Source: Candidatus Caccocola faecipullorum
GTDB taxonomy: Bacteria > Synergistota > Synergistia > Synergistales > Synergistaceae
Assembly: GCA_018716365.1 (NCBI GenBank)
Contig: DVKA01000052.1
Span: 1-13,535, forward strand
Direction of reading: 5' to 3'
DNA length: 13,535 nt
A program made the position numbers and the translations under genes. The notes under the pieces are model-generated. The model was not told where the DNA came from. It searched no databases and saw only the letters and a list, made by a program, of their open reading frames with translations. Positions 4,921 through 11,501 of this stretch are shown here, piece after piece. Within the stretch, counting starts at the first letter, position 1. Each line of letters begins with the position of its first letter.

Positions 4921-7365
4921 GTGAAAGAGGGAGCGATCGTCTCCGGCGGATTTTTCGTCCCGGCGCGGCTCGTCGGGCGGCTGTCAGGAATGGCGGGCGC
5001 GCCCGCGGCTTTCGTCGAGGCTCCATCCGGTTTCGGAAAGACTACGGCTGTGCGCGAGTATCTGAGGGCGCGCGGCGCGCGCTCTCTGTGGCATACGTGT
5101 CTCGGCGAGCCTGCCGCGAGGAGCTGGGGGGCGGTCTGCCGCATGCTTTCCGAGTTCGCGCCGGAGGCGGCGGCTTCGCTCGCGGCGCTCGTCATGCCGA
5201 CGCGCGAGAATCTGGCGGACGCGGCGGCGATTGTGCGCGGGATTGCGCCGGAGCATGAGGTTTTTATTGTCGTAGATAATTATCAGCTTTTCCGCAGCGA
5301 GCTGCGCCGCGAGATCATGGAGGTTTTTTCTATGCACGGCGGCAGGCTTCATATGGTCTTTATATCGCAGCCGCTTGATTTCTCTTCGGATGTGCTGGGC
5401 TGGGGGCATATCCTGCGTGTGACGGCGAAGGATTTTCTTTTCGACAGGGAGAGCACGGCGGAGCTGTGCCGCCTCTGCTCCGCCGGTATGGACGACGAGG
5501 GCGTGGATTATGTGCAGCGGCTTTCCGGCGGCTGGGTGGCCGCTATCCGGCTTCAGGCGGATAATTACCGCGACTGCGGAGAGTTCGCGCGTTACGAGGA
5601 GATTTCGCAGCTGATCGACGCGGCTGTGTGGCGGCGGCTTAACGGCGCGGGGCGCGCTTTTATGATGACGGCGGCGCTGCCGGGGCGGCTTCCGGACAGG
5701 CTTGTAGGGCACGGCGTGAGGGAATTGCTTTTGAAGAATCCCTTCGTCGTCTATTCCGCTTCGGACGGTTTTTTCCATATGCACGAGCTGATGCGCCGCT
5801 TTCTGCGCGCGCGGCTCGACGTTTCGCCGCCGGATTTCAGGAGGACGGCGCTCACGCGCGCCGCGGCCCTTTGCGCAGAAGAGGGCGAGCTTTTCGAGGC
5901 TGCGAGGCTTTACGCGGACGCCGGGGATTACAAAGCCGTATTTTCGCTTCCGTTTACGAACAGCTATTTTTACGGCGCGGACAGGGATACGATCGCCTTT
6001 TTCGCCGTCGTCTGCGACGGCTGCCCGGCCGATGTGCTGACGGAGCATCACTCGGTGCTGCCGCTGCTCGCATACCAGTTTTTCAAGAACGGGATGACGC
6101 ATGTTTTTTCCCGGCTGCTCTCGATTATGCGCTCGCTTGCCGGCGAGGGCTCGCCTCTCTCCGGCACGGAGCTGAGGCGGCTGCGCGGTGAGTACGAGCT
6201 TATTTTGTCTTTTCTGGCCTATAACGACGTCGCGGAGATGAGCGCGCATCACAGGCGCGCATACGAGGAGCTGAAGGCGGTGGCGGATCCGCCGCGTTCC
6301 GCCGTCTTTTCAAACTCGATCCCTATCTGGACGTGGCGCGTGCCGTCGCTGCTGTCTCTGTTCTGGCGCGAGAGGGGCGGGCTGGACGCATCTCTGCCTG
6401 TTATGGACGAGTGCGTGCCTATCTACGCCGAGATCACTGGCGGGCAGGGGAGCGGCGGCGCTTCCCTGATGCGCGCGGACGCTATGCTGAACCGCGGTGA
6501 CGCAGAGGGGGCGGCCGCTTTCTGCCGGCGCGCGCTGTACGAGGCGAGGCCTGACGGACAGTACGGCAACTGTATCTGCGCGGAGTTCACTCTCGCGCGA
6601 GCCGCCATCCTGCTCGGCGACAGGGAGCTTTTCACCGGGGCGAGGGGGATGATAGAGAAGGACGCTTTTGAGGGAAGGCTGCGCGGCGTGTTGGCGCAGA
6701 TGGGCGAGACGGCGCTATGCGCGATCGACGCCGTATGCGGCAGCACTTCATCTGCGCCGGACCGCATGAGGAGCGTCGAGGAAATCTGCCGCACGCAGTA
6801 CATTCAGGCACAGCCGTTCGCGCTTTCGGTTTTCGCGCTGATTATGCTGCGCGAGCGGAAGTATTCCGAGCTGTACGCAATGTCGGAGCTTTTGTCGTCG
6901 CTGTGCGAAAAGCTGCATTATCAGCTGCCGCGGCTTTATCTGCTGATTTGTATGGCGGGGGCGAAGCTCGGCGAGGGGAAGGCCGGCGAGGCTTCGGCTC
7001 TGCTGGCGGATGCGCTCGCCGTCGCTTTGCCTGATCGCGTGTATCTGCCGTTCGCGGAGAATTTTTCCTATATCGCGCCGCTGCTCGAACGCGCTGCGGC
7101 CGGCAAGTCCGAGCTGGAGGACATTCTGGATTTGTGCCGCCGCCATCACGCCGGAGCGAAGCTCCTCGCGTCGGAGGCGCGCGCAGGGCAGGCTCTGACG
7201 CCGCGCCAGCGCGAGATCGCAATGCTGCTGCGTGAAGGCTATACCGCAAAGGAGGCCGCGGCGCGCCTTTTCGTCGCGGAGAGCACCGTGACTTCCGCTA
7301 GAAAAATAATTTACGAAAAGCTCGGCATCCACTCGTGCAAGGAATTGAAGGCGGCCGATATATAG
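4921..7365 (+). CDS. MalT-like (LAL-type) LuxR family transcriptional regulator
   Basis: This 814-residue protein is a large STAND-type ATP-binding activator. The N-terminal ATPase has a Walker A motif APSGFGKTT at residues 34-42 and a Walker B-like strand FIVVDN at 115-120, followed by VFISQP. A long helical, TPR-like middle (about 300-740) is the usual signal-sensing and oligomerisation part. The C-terminus (758-814) is a LuxR-type helix-turn-helix: LTPRQREIAMLLREGYTAKEAAARL then STVTSARKIIYEKLGI. Family members such as MalT (901 residues) bind an inducer and ATP before activating transcription; the inducer here is unknown. GTG start is supported by AGGAGG at 4906-4911, 9 bases upstream. 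It is divergent from the ompH-adhesin unit and could control it, but many such regulators are not linked to their targets. Confidence 0.9.
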   Translation: MKEGAIVSGGFFVPARLVGRLSGMAGAPAAFVEAPSGFGKTTAVREYLRARGARSLWHTCLGEPAARSWGAVCRMLSEFAPEAAASLAALVMPTRENLADAAAIVRGIAPEHEVFIVVDNYQLFRSELRREIMEVFSMHGGRLHMVFISQPLDFSSDVLGWGHILRVTAKDFLFDRESTAELCRLCSAGMDDEGVDYVQRLSGGWVAAIRLQADNYRDCGEFARYEEISQLIDAAVWRRLNGAGRAFMMTAALPGRLPDRLVGHGVRELLLKNPFVVYSASDGFFHMHELMRRFLRARLDVSPPDFRRTALTRAAALCAEEGELFEAARLYADAGDYKAVFSLPFTNSYFYGADRDTIAFFAVVCDGCPADVLTEHHSVLPLLAYQFFKNGMTHVFSRLLSIMRSLAGEGSPLSGTELRRLRGEYELILSFLAYNDVAEMSAHHRRAYEELKAVADPPRSAVFSNSIPIWTWRVPSLLSLFWRERGGLDASLPVMDECVPIYAEITGGQGSGGASLMRADAMLNRGDAEGAAAFCRRALYEARPDGQYGNCICAEFTLARAAILLGDRELFTGARGMIEKDAFEGRLRGVLAQMGETALCAIDAVCGSTSSAPDRMRSVEEICRTQYIQAQPFALSVFALIMLRERKYSELYAMSELLSSLCEKLHYQLPRLYLLICMAGAKLGEGKAGEASALLADALAVALPDRVYLPFAENFSYIAPLLERAAAGKSELEDILDLCRRHHAGAKLLASEARAGQALTPRQREIAMLLREGYTAKEAAARLFVAESTVTSARKIIYEKLGIHSCKELKAADI

Positions 7366-7374
7366 AGTGGACGG

Positions 7375-7411
7375 CGCCGCCGCAGCGTGAACAGCACCGG
7401 CGGCGTTTTTT
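7375..7411 (+). terminator. Intrinsic terminator of the MalT-like regulator gene
   Basis: CGCCGCCG (7375-7382) pairs with CGGCGGCG (7398-7405) and is followed directly by six T (7406-7411). It begins 10 bases after the stop codon. Confidence 0.88.
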
Positions 7412-7454
7412 ATAAAATAAATCCCTTTTTCCCAAACTTTTCATAAATTTCTGC

Positions 7455-7483
7455 TTGACGCGCGATAGACAAACGTTCAAAAT
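7455..7483 (+). promoter_or_regulatory. Candidate promoter of the lrp-aminotransferase operon
   Basis: TTGACG (7455-7460) and CAAAAT (7478-7483) are 17 bases apart, with 5 and 4 consensus matches. Start would be near 7490. The spacer and -10 contain an AT-rich imperfect palindrome around AACGTT, a plausible site for autoregulation by the Lrp-like product. Confidence 0.5.
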
Positions 7484-7518
7484 GTTGCTTTATACCGCTT
7501 AAGTTCGGAGGGTATTTT

Positions 7519-8013
7519 ATGGACAACAAGAAGAGAGAAGAAATACTTCGCCTGCTTGAGGCGAACGCGAGATACACGCCGAAAGACATCGCCGTGATGC
7601 TAGGCCTTGGACTTGAAGAGACCGAAAACGAGATAAAGCAGATGGAGAAAGAGCGCATTATCTGCGGCTACCACGCGCTCGTCAACTGGGACAAGACCGA
7701 CGACGAAAAGATCTCCGCGCTCATCGAGCTGAAGGTCATGCCGCAGCGCGGCCACGGCTACGACAGCATCGCCGAAAAGATATACCAGTACCCGGAGGTC
7801 GAGTCGCTCTACCTCATGTCCGGGGCCTACGACTTCTCCGTGATACTCAAGAAGGCGACGATGAAGGAGATTGCGAACTTCGTATCGACGCGCCTCGCCG
7901 TCATGGACGAGGTTCAGAGCACAGCGACGCACATCGTCCTCGTGCGCTATAAGGACCACGGCACGACTCTCGTCGAACAGAAAAAAGACCAGCGCGTGAT
8001 GGTGATGCCATGA
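7519..8013 (+). CDS. Lrp/AsnC family transcriptional regulator
   Basis: The 164-residue protein has an N-terminal winged helix-turn-helix (about residues 3-50: REEILRLLEANARYTPKDIAVMLGL). A C-terminal RAM ligand-binding domain follows (about 65-150), with the GAYDF turn that in Lrp relatives lines the effector site between subunits. Such proteins sense amino acids and regulate their metabolism or transport as dimers to hexadecamers. GGAGGG at 7507-7512 lies 6 bases before the ATG. The stop codon overlaps the start of the aminotransferase gene (ATGA), so the two are translationally coupled. The obvious reading is a regulator of its partner enzyme, responding to that enzyme's amino-acid substrate. 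The ligand cannot be read from the sequence. Confidence 0.92.
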   Translation: MDNKKREEILRLLEANARYTPKDIAVMLGLGLEETENEIKQMEKERIICGYHALVNWDKTDDEKISALIELKVMPQRGHGYDSIAEKIYQYPEVESLYLMSGAYDFSVILKKATMKEIANFVSTRLAVMDEVQSTATHIVLVRYKDHGTTLVEQKKDQRVMVMP

Positions 8014-9200
8014 GAGATTTTATCTGCGACAAGATAAAACAGATAAAGCCCTCTGGCATCCGCAGACTCTTCGACATCGCGAACGAGATCCCCGACGTCA
8101 TCTCGCTCGGAGTCGGCGAGCCTGACTTCGACACTCCGTGGCACATCCGTGAAGAAGGCATCTACTCGCTCCAGAAGGGGCGCACCTTCTACACCTCGAA
8201 CTCCGGGCTTCCAGAGCTGCGCGACGAGATAGCGAACTTCATGCACCGCAAGTACGGCCTCATATACGACCCGAAGCACGAAATAATCCTCACGGTCGGC
8301 GGCAGCGAGGCGATAGACATAGCCTTCCGCGCGACGCTGAACCCCGGCGACGAGGTCGTCTACCCGGAGCCCGGCTACGTCTCATACGAGCCGTGCATCC
8401 TGCTTTCCGACGGCGTTCCCGTGCCGATAGAGCTCTCGGCAGAGACGGAATTCCGCCTGCAGCCGGAGCAGCTTGAAGCCGCGATAACGCCCAAGACGAA
8501 GGTTCTGCTCATATCGTACCCGAACAACCCGACGGGAGCGATAATGGAGCGCTCCGACCTTGAAAAGCTCGTTCCGGTGATACTCAAGCACGACCTGATG
8601 GTCGTTTCCGACGAGATATACAGCGAGCTCTGCTACAAGGAACGCCACGTCAGCATCGCGTCGCTGCCGGGAATGCACGAGCGCACAGTCGTCATAAACG
8701 GATTCTCGAAATCCTTCGCCATGACCGGATGGCGCCTGGGCTGGGTCTGCGCGCCCGCGCACCTAATGGAATATATGCTGAAGATACATCAGTTCGGCAT
8801 AATGTCCGCTCCGACCATGAGCCAGTACGCGGCTATATCCGCGCTGCGCAACGGGGACAAGGACACGGAAATGATGACAGAGTCATACAACCAGCGCCGC
8901 CGCTTCCTCATGGAGGCTTTTTCCGAGATGGGACTGCCGTGCTTCGAGCCGTACGGAGCGTTCTATACGTTCCCGGACATCTCGGAATTCGGCATGGGCT
9001 CCGAAGAGTTCTGCGAGAAACTTCTGAAGGAAGAAAACGTCGCCGTCGTCCCGGGATCCGCTTTCGGCAAGTCCGGCGACAGGCACGTGCGTATCTCCTA
9101 CTGCTACTCAGTCGAGGAGCTCAAAGAGGCGATGGAGCGCATAGCCCGCTTCGTCGACAAACTGCGCTCGGAAGAGAAAGACAAGGCGAAAGAGAGATAA
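8010..9200 (+). CDS. Class I/II pyridoxal-phosphate aminotransferase
   Basis: The 396-residue protein is a fold-type I aspartate aminotransferase superfamily enzyme. The PLP-binding lysine is K234 in GFSKSFAMTGWRLG. The cofactor pocket also shows YPNNPTG (170-176), D201 and Y204 in VSDEIYSEL, and R361 in DRHVRISY, the arginine that binds the substrate carboxylate. It starts MRDFICDKIKQIKPSGIRRLFDIANEIPDVISLGVGEPDF, as in the PatA/AspB-like subgroup. It overlaps the lrp-like gene by 4 bases and is probably translated by coupling. The likely reaction is transfer of an amino group between an amino acid and 2-oxoglutarate. Substrate preference (aspartate, alanine, aromatic) is not decidable here. 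The C-terminal tail is unusually charged (EEKDKAKER). Confidence 0.93.
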   Translation: MRDFICDKIKQIKPSGIRRLFDIANEIPDVISLGVGEPDFDTPWHIREEGIYSLQKGRTFYTSNSGLPELRDEIANFMHRKYGLIYDPKHEIILTVGGSEAIDIAFRATLNPGDEVVYPEPGYVSYEPCILLSDGVPVPIELSAETEFRLQPEQLEAAITPKTKVLLISYPNNPTGAIMERSDLEKLVPVILKHDLMVVSDEIYSELCYKERHVSIASLPGMHERTVVINGFSKSFAMTGWRLGWVCAPAHLMEYMLKIHQFGIMSAPTMSQYAAISALRNGDKDTEMMTESYNQRRRFLMEAFSEMGLPCFEPYGAFYTFPDISEFGMGSEEFCEKLLKEENVAVVPGSAFGKSGDRHVRISYCYSVEELKEAMERIARFVDKLRSEEKDKAKER

Positions 9201-9203
9201 TGA

Positions 9204-9212
9204 TGCTATAAT
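9204..9212 (+). promoter_or_regulatory. Extended -10 promoter (TGCTATAAT) for the structured RNA
   Basis: A consensus TATAAT at 9207-9212 preceded by TG at the extended -10 position lies just after the aminotransferase stop codon. No -35 is evident, which extended -10 promoters can tolerate. Start would be near 9219. Confidence 0.55.
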
Positions 9213-9218
9213 AGATGG

Positions 9219-9424
9219 AGAGAAGAGAGAGCCGCAGGAAGGGTTGCGGTAAAACCTCTCTCCGGCCTGCCTAGACTGAGGGGCAACTCAGCCTAGACAT
9301 TCAAGGCCAAGTTTAAAGGTTGGTATTGCGGAGCAATTCCGCAAAAGCTGCAATAAGCGCCGCAAACGCTGTAAGCAGCTTGACGATTAGGGTCGCCCAT
9401 TCGTAGAATGAGCGGCCTTTTTCG
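9219..9424 (+). ncRNA. Candidate structured antisense RNA overlapping the 40-residue peptide gene
   Basis: Between an extended -10 promoter and a terminator, nearly every base falls in a hairpin. These are 9217-9263 (GGAGAG/CTCTCC with inner CCGCA/TGCGG), 9264-9308 (GGCCT/AGGCC with inner CTGAG/CTCAG), 9326-9344 (TTGCGGA/TCCGCAA) and 9345-9381 (AAGCTGC/GCAGCTT with inner AGCG/CGCT), then the terminator. The RNA would be about 205 bases. It is complementary to codons 4-40 and the 3' region of the minus-strand peptide mRNA, as an antitoxin RNA would be. The alternative is that it is just the 3' untranslated region of the aminotransferase operon. It does not match any RNA family that I recognise. 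Confidence 0.45.
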
Positions 9425-9435
9425 TTTTTTGCCAT
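9313..9435 (-). CDS. 40-residue single-helix membrane peptide, type I toxin-like
   Basis: This short gene starts at ATG 9433-9435 and ends at TAA 9313-9315. The peptide starts MAKNEKGRSFYEWATLIVKL and continues LTAFAALIAAFAELLRNTNL: a basic N-terminus, one hydrophobic helix of about 20 residues (14-33) and a short polar tail. GGGGG then GAGG lie directly upstream of the ATG, but the G run pairs with CCCCC in a hairpin at 9440-9463. A promoter candidate is at 9515-9520. An opposing RNA (9219-9424) covers most of the gene. Small size, one basic-flanked helix, a hidden ribosome site and an antisense transcript are the hallmarks of type I toxins. Other small membrane peptides (transporter regulators, phage-derived holin-like peptides) are possible. 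I do not recognise a named family. Confidence 0.6.
   Translation of the reverse strand: MAKNEKGRSFYEWATLIVKLLTAFAALIAAFAELLRNTNL
9391..9430 (+). terminator. Intrinsic terminator of the structured RNA or aminotransferase operon
   Basis: GGTCGCCCATTC (9391-9402) pairs with GAATGAGCGGCC (9406-9417) around a GTA loop, with one G-U pair and one mismatch. TTTTT CG TTTTTT follows. It lies within codons 2-15 of the opposing small peptide gene, so the two genes share these bases. Confidence 0.85.
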
Positions 9436-9439
9436 CCTC

Positions 9440-9463
9440 TTTCCCCCTTTCTGCCGGGGGAAA
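9440..9463 (-). promoter_or_regulatory. Hairpin sequestering the ribosome binding site of the small peptide gene
   Basis: On the minus strand TTTCCCCC (9463-9456) pairs perfectly with GGGGGAAA (9447-9440) around an 8-base loop; GAGG and the ATG follow at once. The likely Shine-Dalgarno G run is thus base paired. A second small hairpin (GGCAGT/ACTGCC) lies upstream in the same leader around 9475-9496. Confidence 0.6.
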
Positions 9464-9514
9464 TCCCTTTCTCTGGCAGTACCCGGCGTCACTGCCCGGG
9501 CCCTTCCGTTCGTT

Positions 9515-9543
9515 ATTATACTATATGAAAGCTGGCGTTAAAA
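9515..9543 (-). promoter_or_regulatory. Candidate promoter of the small peptide gene
   Basis: A perfect TATAAT reads on the minus strand at 9520-9515. The -35 region (TTTTAA at 17-base spacing) matches at 3 of 6. Start would be near 9508, giving a leader of about 73 bases. Confidence 0.5.
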
Positions 9544-9580
9544 ACACAAGCCTCTCGCATTACACAACGCTTATACCCTA

Positions 9581-10024
9581 TCAAAGCTCCTTCTCAAATA
9601 CAATCTTGTCCTCGCCCTCGTGAAATCCGTTCTTACGGTAAAATCCGCAGGCTGGCGCGCCGCGCTTCGTCCAGAGCGATACGCTTCTGACGCCGCGCGC
9701 TCTGAGGTATTCGTCCATGAGCTTCACGAACTCCGTGCCCGCGCCGCGGCCCTGCATCGACGGCAGGACGCATAGGTCGTCTATGCAGTATTCCGCGCCC
9801 CAGTACCAGCGTTTTATTCTTCCAAGCGAGACGCCCGCGAGCCGCGCGCCGTCATAGAGGCCGAGCGAGAGCGAATCGGGCGCGTTCGTCAGCCCTTCTA
9901 TGTACTCGCGCAGCGCCGCCTCGTCGTCCCACGTTTCGTTCCACGGGGCCTGCGCGAAGCCGCCGCGTATGATTTCCATGACGGCGGAGATTTCGCCGCG
10001 CACGTCGAGTTCTTTCAGTTCCAT
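9581..10024 (-). CDS. GNAT family N-acetyltransferase
   Basis: The 147-residue protein has the Gcn5-related acetyltransferase fold. Motif A, LCVLPSMQGRGAGTEFV (about residues 84-100), carries the Q-x-x-G-x-G/A acetyl-CoA pyrophosphate loop. The C-terminal motif B region reads SVSLWTKRGAPACGFYRKNGFHEGE, with the usual FYxKNGF. The N-terminal PWNETW resembles some AAC(6')-like aminoglycoside or small-molecule acetyltransferases, but substrate cannot be assigned. The start overlaps the end of the MATE gene: GTG at 10027 and ATG at 10024 are both possible, and I chose ATG. Coupling to a multidrug efflux gene makes a role in detoxifying an amine-bearing compound attractive but unproven. Confidence 0.88.
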   Translation of the reverse strand: MELKELDVRGEISAVMEIIRGGFAQAPWNETWDDEAALREYIEGLTNAPDSLSLGLYDGARLAGVSLGRIKRWYWGAEYCIDDLCVLPSMQGRGAGTEFVKLMDEYLRARGVRSVSLWTKRGAPACGFYRKNGFHEGEDKIVFEKEL

Positions 10025-11349
10025 CACATACCGCGCCTTTCAATCAGTTTTTTATTGCGAGCCGCGCGCGCCGCGTAGAGCGCGAGCAGCATAAGCCATT
10101 GGAAAGCTTCCGCGAAAGCTATCGACATATTGCCGAAGAACGGTACGAGCGCATAGGAGGCCGCGATACGGAAGGCGAGCGCGCCCATGCCCGCGCAGCT
10201 CGACCAGAGCACGTCGCCCAGCCCCTCGATGTAGCCGCGGAATGCCGTAGCAAGGCCGAAGGCCCAGTAGAAGCTCGCTATGCGCAGGAAGAAGTCATGT
10301 CCTATGGCGACCGCCTCGCCGCCCGCCCCGAAGAGCGCGATGAGGCGGCTTCCGGTCGGGATGACGAGCAGAGTCAAAGCGACGGAGACCGCCGCCATGA
10401 GCGCCGCGCCCGCGGAGAATATGCGCCCCATGCGCGCGCGGTCGCCCGCGCCGCGGCTCTGCGCGACGAGCGTAGAGATCGCCGAGCCGAGGTTGATTAT
10501 CGGCAGGAGGATGATCGTGTCTATTCTGTAAGCCGTCGTGACGGCGGCGACCGTCTGGGTGCCGAAGCCGTTCATGAAGTTCTGGAGCACGAGGTTGCCG
10601 AGCGACGTGACGCTGAACTGCACGGTCGGAGGAAAGCCGAGGCGGCAGCCTTCGGCGAGCGCGGCGCGGTCTATGAGTCTGTCCCTGAAATTGAAGCGCA
10701 GGACGGGATATTTGCGCGCGGCGTAAAAAATAAGGAAGATAGCCATCGCGGCCTGCGCGGCGACGGTAGCGGCGGCGGCTCCCGCGACGCTCCAGCGGAA
10801 GACCGCGACGAAGAGCAGGTCGAGCGCGACGTTCACCACAGACGAGACGAGGACGGCGTAAAACGGCGCCCGGCTGTCGCCGAGGCCGCGCAGCGCAGCG
10901 GAATAGACGTTGTAGAGCGCGAGGAAGGGGACGCCCGCGAGCACGATGACGAGATAATCCTCCGCCATCGCTATCGTGTCGGGCGTAGTGTGCATCAGGC
11001 GCAGCAGCGCGGGAGCGGTCGCCATCCCGAGCGCCGCGAGCGCCGAGAAGGCAGCGAGGAAGACGGCGGAGAATGTGGATAGGATGCGAGCCATCGCGCG
11101 CATGTCGCCGCTCCCGTAGGTCTGGGCGAACAATATCGAGAGGCCGACGGAAAATCCGGCGATGAGGTAAATGTAGAAGCCGACCGCCGTCGCGGTTGCT
11201 CCGACCGCAGCGAGCGCCGCCTCGCCGACGACGTTGCCGACGATGAAGGCGTCCGCCCAGTTGTAGAGCTGCTGGAGCACGCCGCTTGCGATCAGCGGCA
11301 GGCTGAAGTCCGCCAGTTCGCGCGCAGTGCTCCTGAAATCCTCCCTCAT
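10024..11349 (-). CDS. MATE family multidrug/sodium antiporter
   Basis: The 441-residue protein has twelve predicted hydrophobic segments in two six-helix halves. It begins with the family's ELADFSLPLIASGVLQQLYNWADAFIVGNVVG and contains RGLGDSRAPF in the first half and GLATAFRGYIEGLGDV in the second. It resembles the DinF/NorM-type antiporters that expel cationic compounds using a sodium or proton gradient across the inner membrane. I place the start at 11349, where GGAGG lies 9 bases upstream. A longer frame from TTG at 11421 would start inside a terminator-bearing leader and adds a basic stretch unlike the family. The GNAT gene overlaps its end. Expression is probably controlled by the leader terminator at 11378-11410. 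Confidence 0.93.
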   Translation of the reverse strand: MREDFRSTARELADFSLPLIASGVLQQLYNWADAFIVGNVVGEAALAAVGATATAVGFYIYLIAGFSVGLSILFAQTYGSGDMRAMARILSTFSAVFLAAFSALAALGMATAPALLRLMHTTPDTIAMAEDYLVIVLAGVPFLALYNVYSAALRGLGDSRAPFYAVLVSSVVNVALDLLFVAVFRWSVAGAAAATVAAQAAMAIFLIFYAARKYPVLRFNFRDRLIDRAALAEGCRLGFPPTVQFSVTSLGNLVLQNFMNGFGTQTVAAVTTAYRIDTIILLPIINLGSAISTLVAQSRGAGDRARMGRIFSAGAALMAAVSVALTLLVIPTGSRLIALFGAGGEAVAIGHDFFLRIASFYWAFGLATAFRGYIEGLGDVLWSSCAGMGALAFRIAASYALVPFFGNMSIAFAEAFQWLMLLALYAARAARNKKLIERRGM

Positions 11350-11377
11350 AGTCCGCCGCCTCCGTTTCCGCCCGTAC

Positions 11378-11410
11378 AAAAAAACCGTATGCAGCCTTCT
11401 TGCATACGGT
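11378..11410 (-). terminator. Leader terminator (attenuator candidate) of the MATE gene
   Basis: On the minus strand ACCGTATGCA pairs perfectly with TGCATACGGT around a 7-base loop and is followed by T-runs (11384-11378). It sits between a strong promoter (11453-11481) and the MATE ATG, 28 bases upstream of it. It could also terminate the upstream EamA gene, whose stop is about 92 bases before. Confidence 0.85.
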
Positions 11411-11452
11411 AAGGTACTCAAGCCGATAATTGTCGTAGTTCAATCTAAGGAA

Positions 11453-11481
11453 AATATATCAGAGGCGCGCGAAAATTTCAA
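11453..11481 (-). promoter_or_regulatory. Promoter of the MATE-GNAT operon
   Basis: TTGAAA (11481-11476) and TATATT (11458-11453) are exactly 17 bases apart and match consensus at 5 of 6 positions each. Start would be near 11446, giving a leader of about 97 bases that contains the 11378-11410 terminator. Confidence 0.7.
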
Positions 11482-11501
11482 CAGCGGCGCGCGGCGTGGA
11501 T

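Noticed and set aside
4984..6252. 422-codon open frame on the minus strand
   Set aside because: Lies wholly inside the MalT-like regulator gene in another frame; the product is Arg/His/Lys-rich with no family pattern, typical of an antisense shadow in GC-rich DNA.
9219..9424. 6S RNA or a known riboswitch
   Set aside because: The fold is a row of separate hairpins, not the single long rod with central bubble of 6S, and I see no conserved core of a known riboswitch class; no + strand gene follows the terminator.
9535..9580. Terminator after the GNAT gene
   Set aside because: Only a 4-5 bp stem (GCGTT/AATGC) well before a T5 run; too weak to call, so read-through into the small peptide gene remains possible.
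10099..11082. 327-codon plus-strand open frame
   Set aside because: Antisense to the MATE gene; the product is almost only Arg, Glu, Asp, Ala and Gly, with no domain.
11350..11421. Longer MATE start at TTG 11421
   Set aside because: It would translate through the leader terminator, has no ribosome binding site and adds a basic stretch unlike MATE proteins; ATG 11349 has GGAGG at good spacing.
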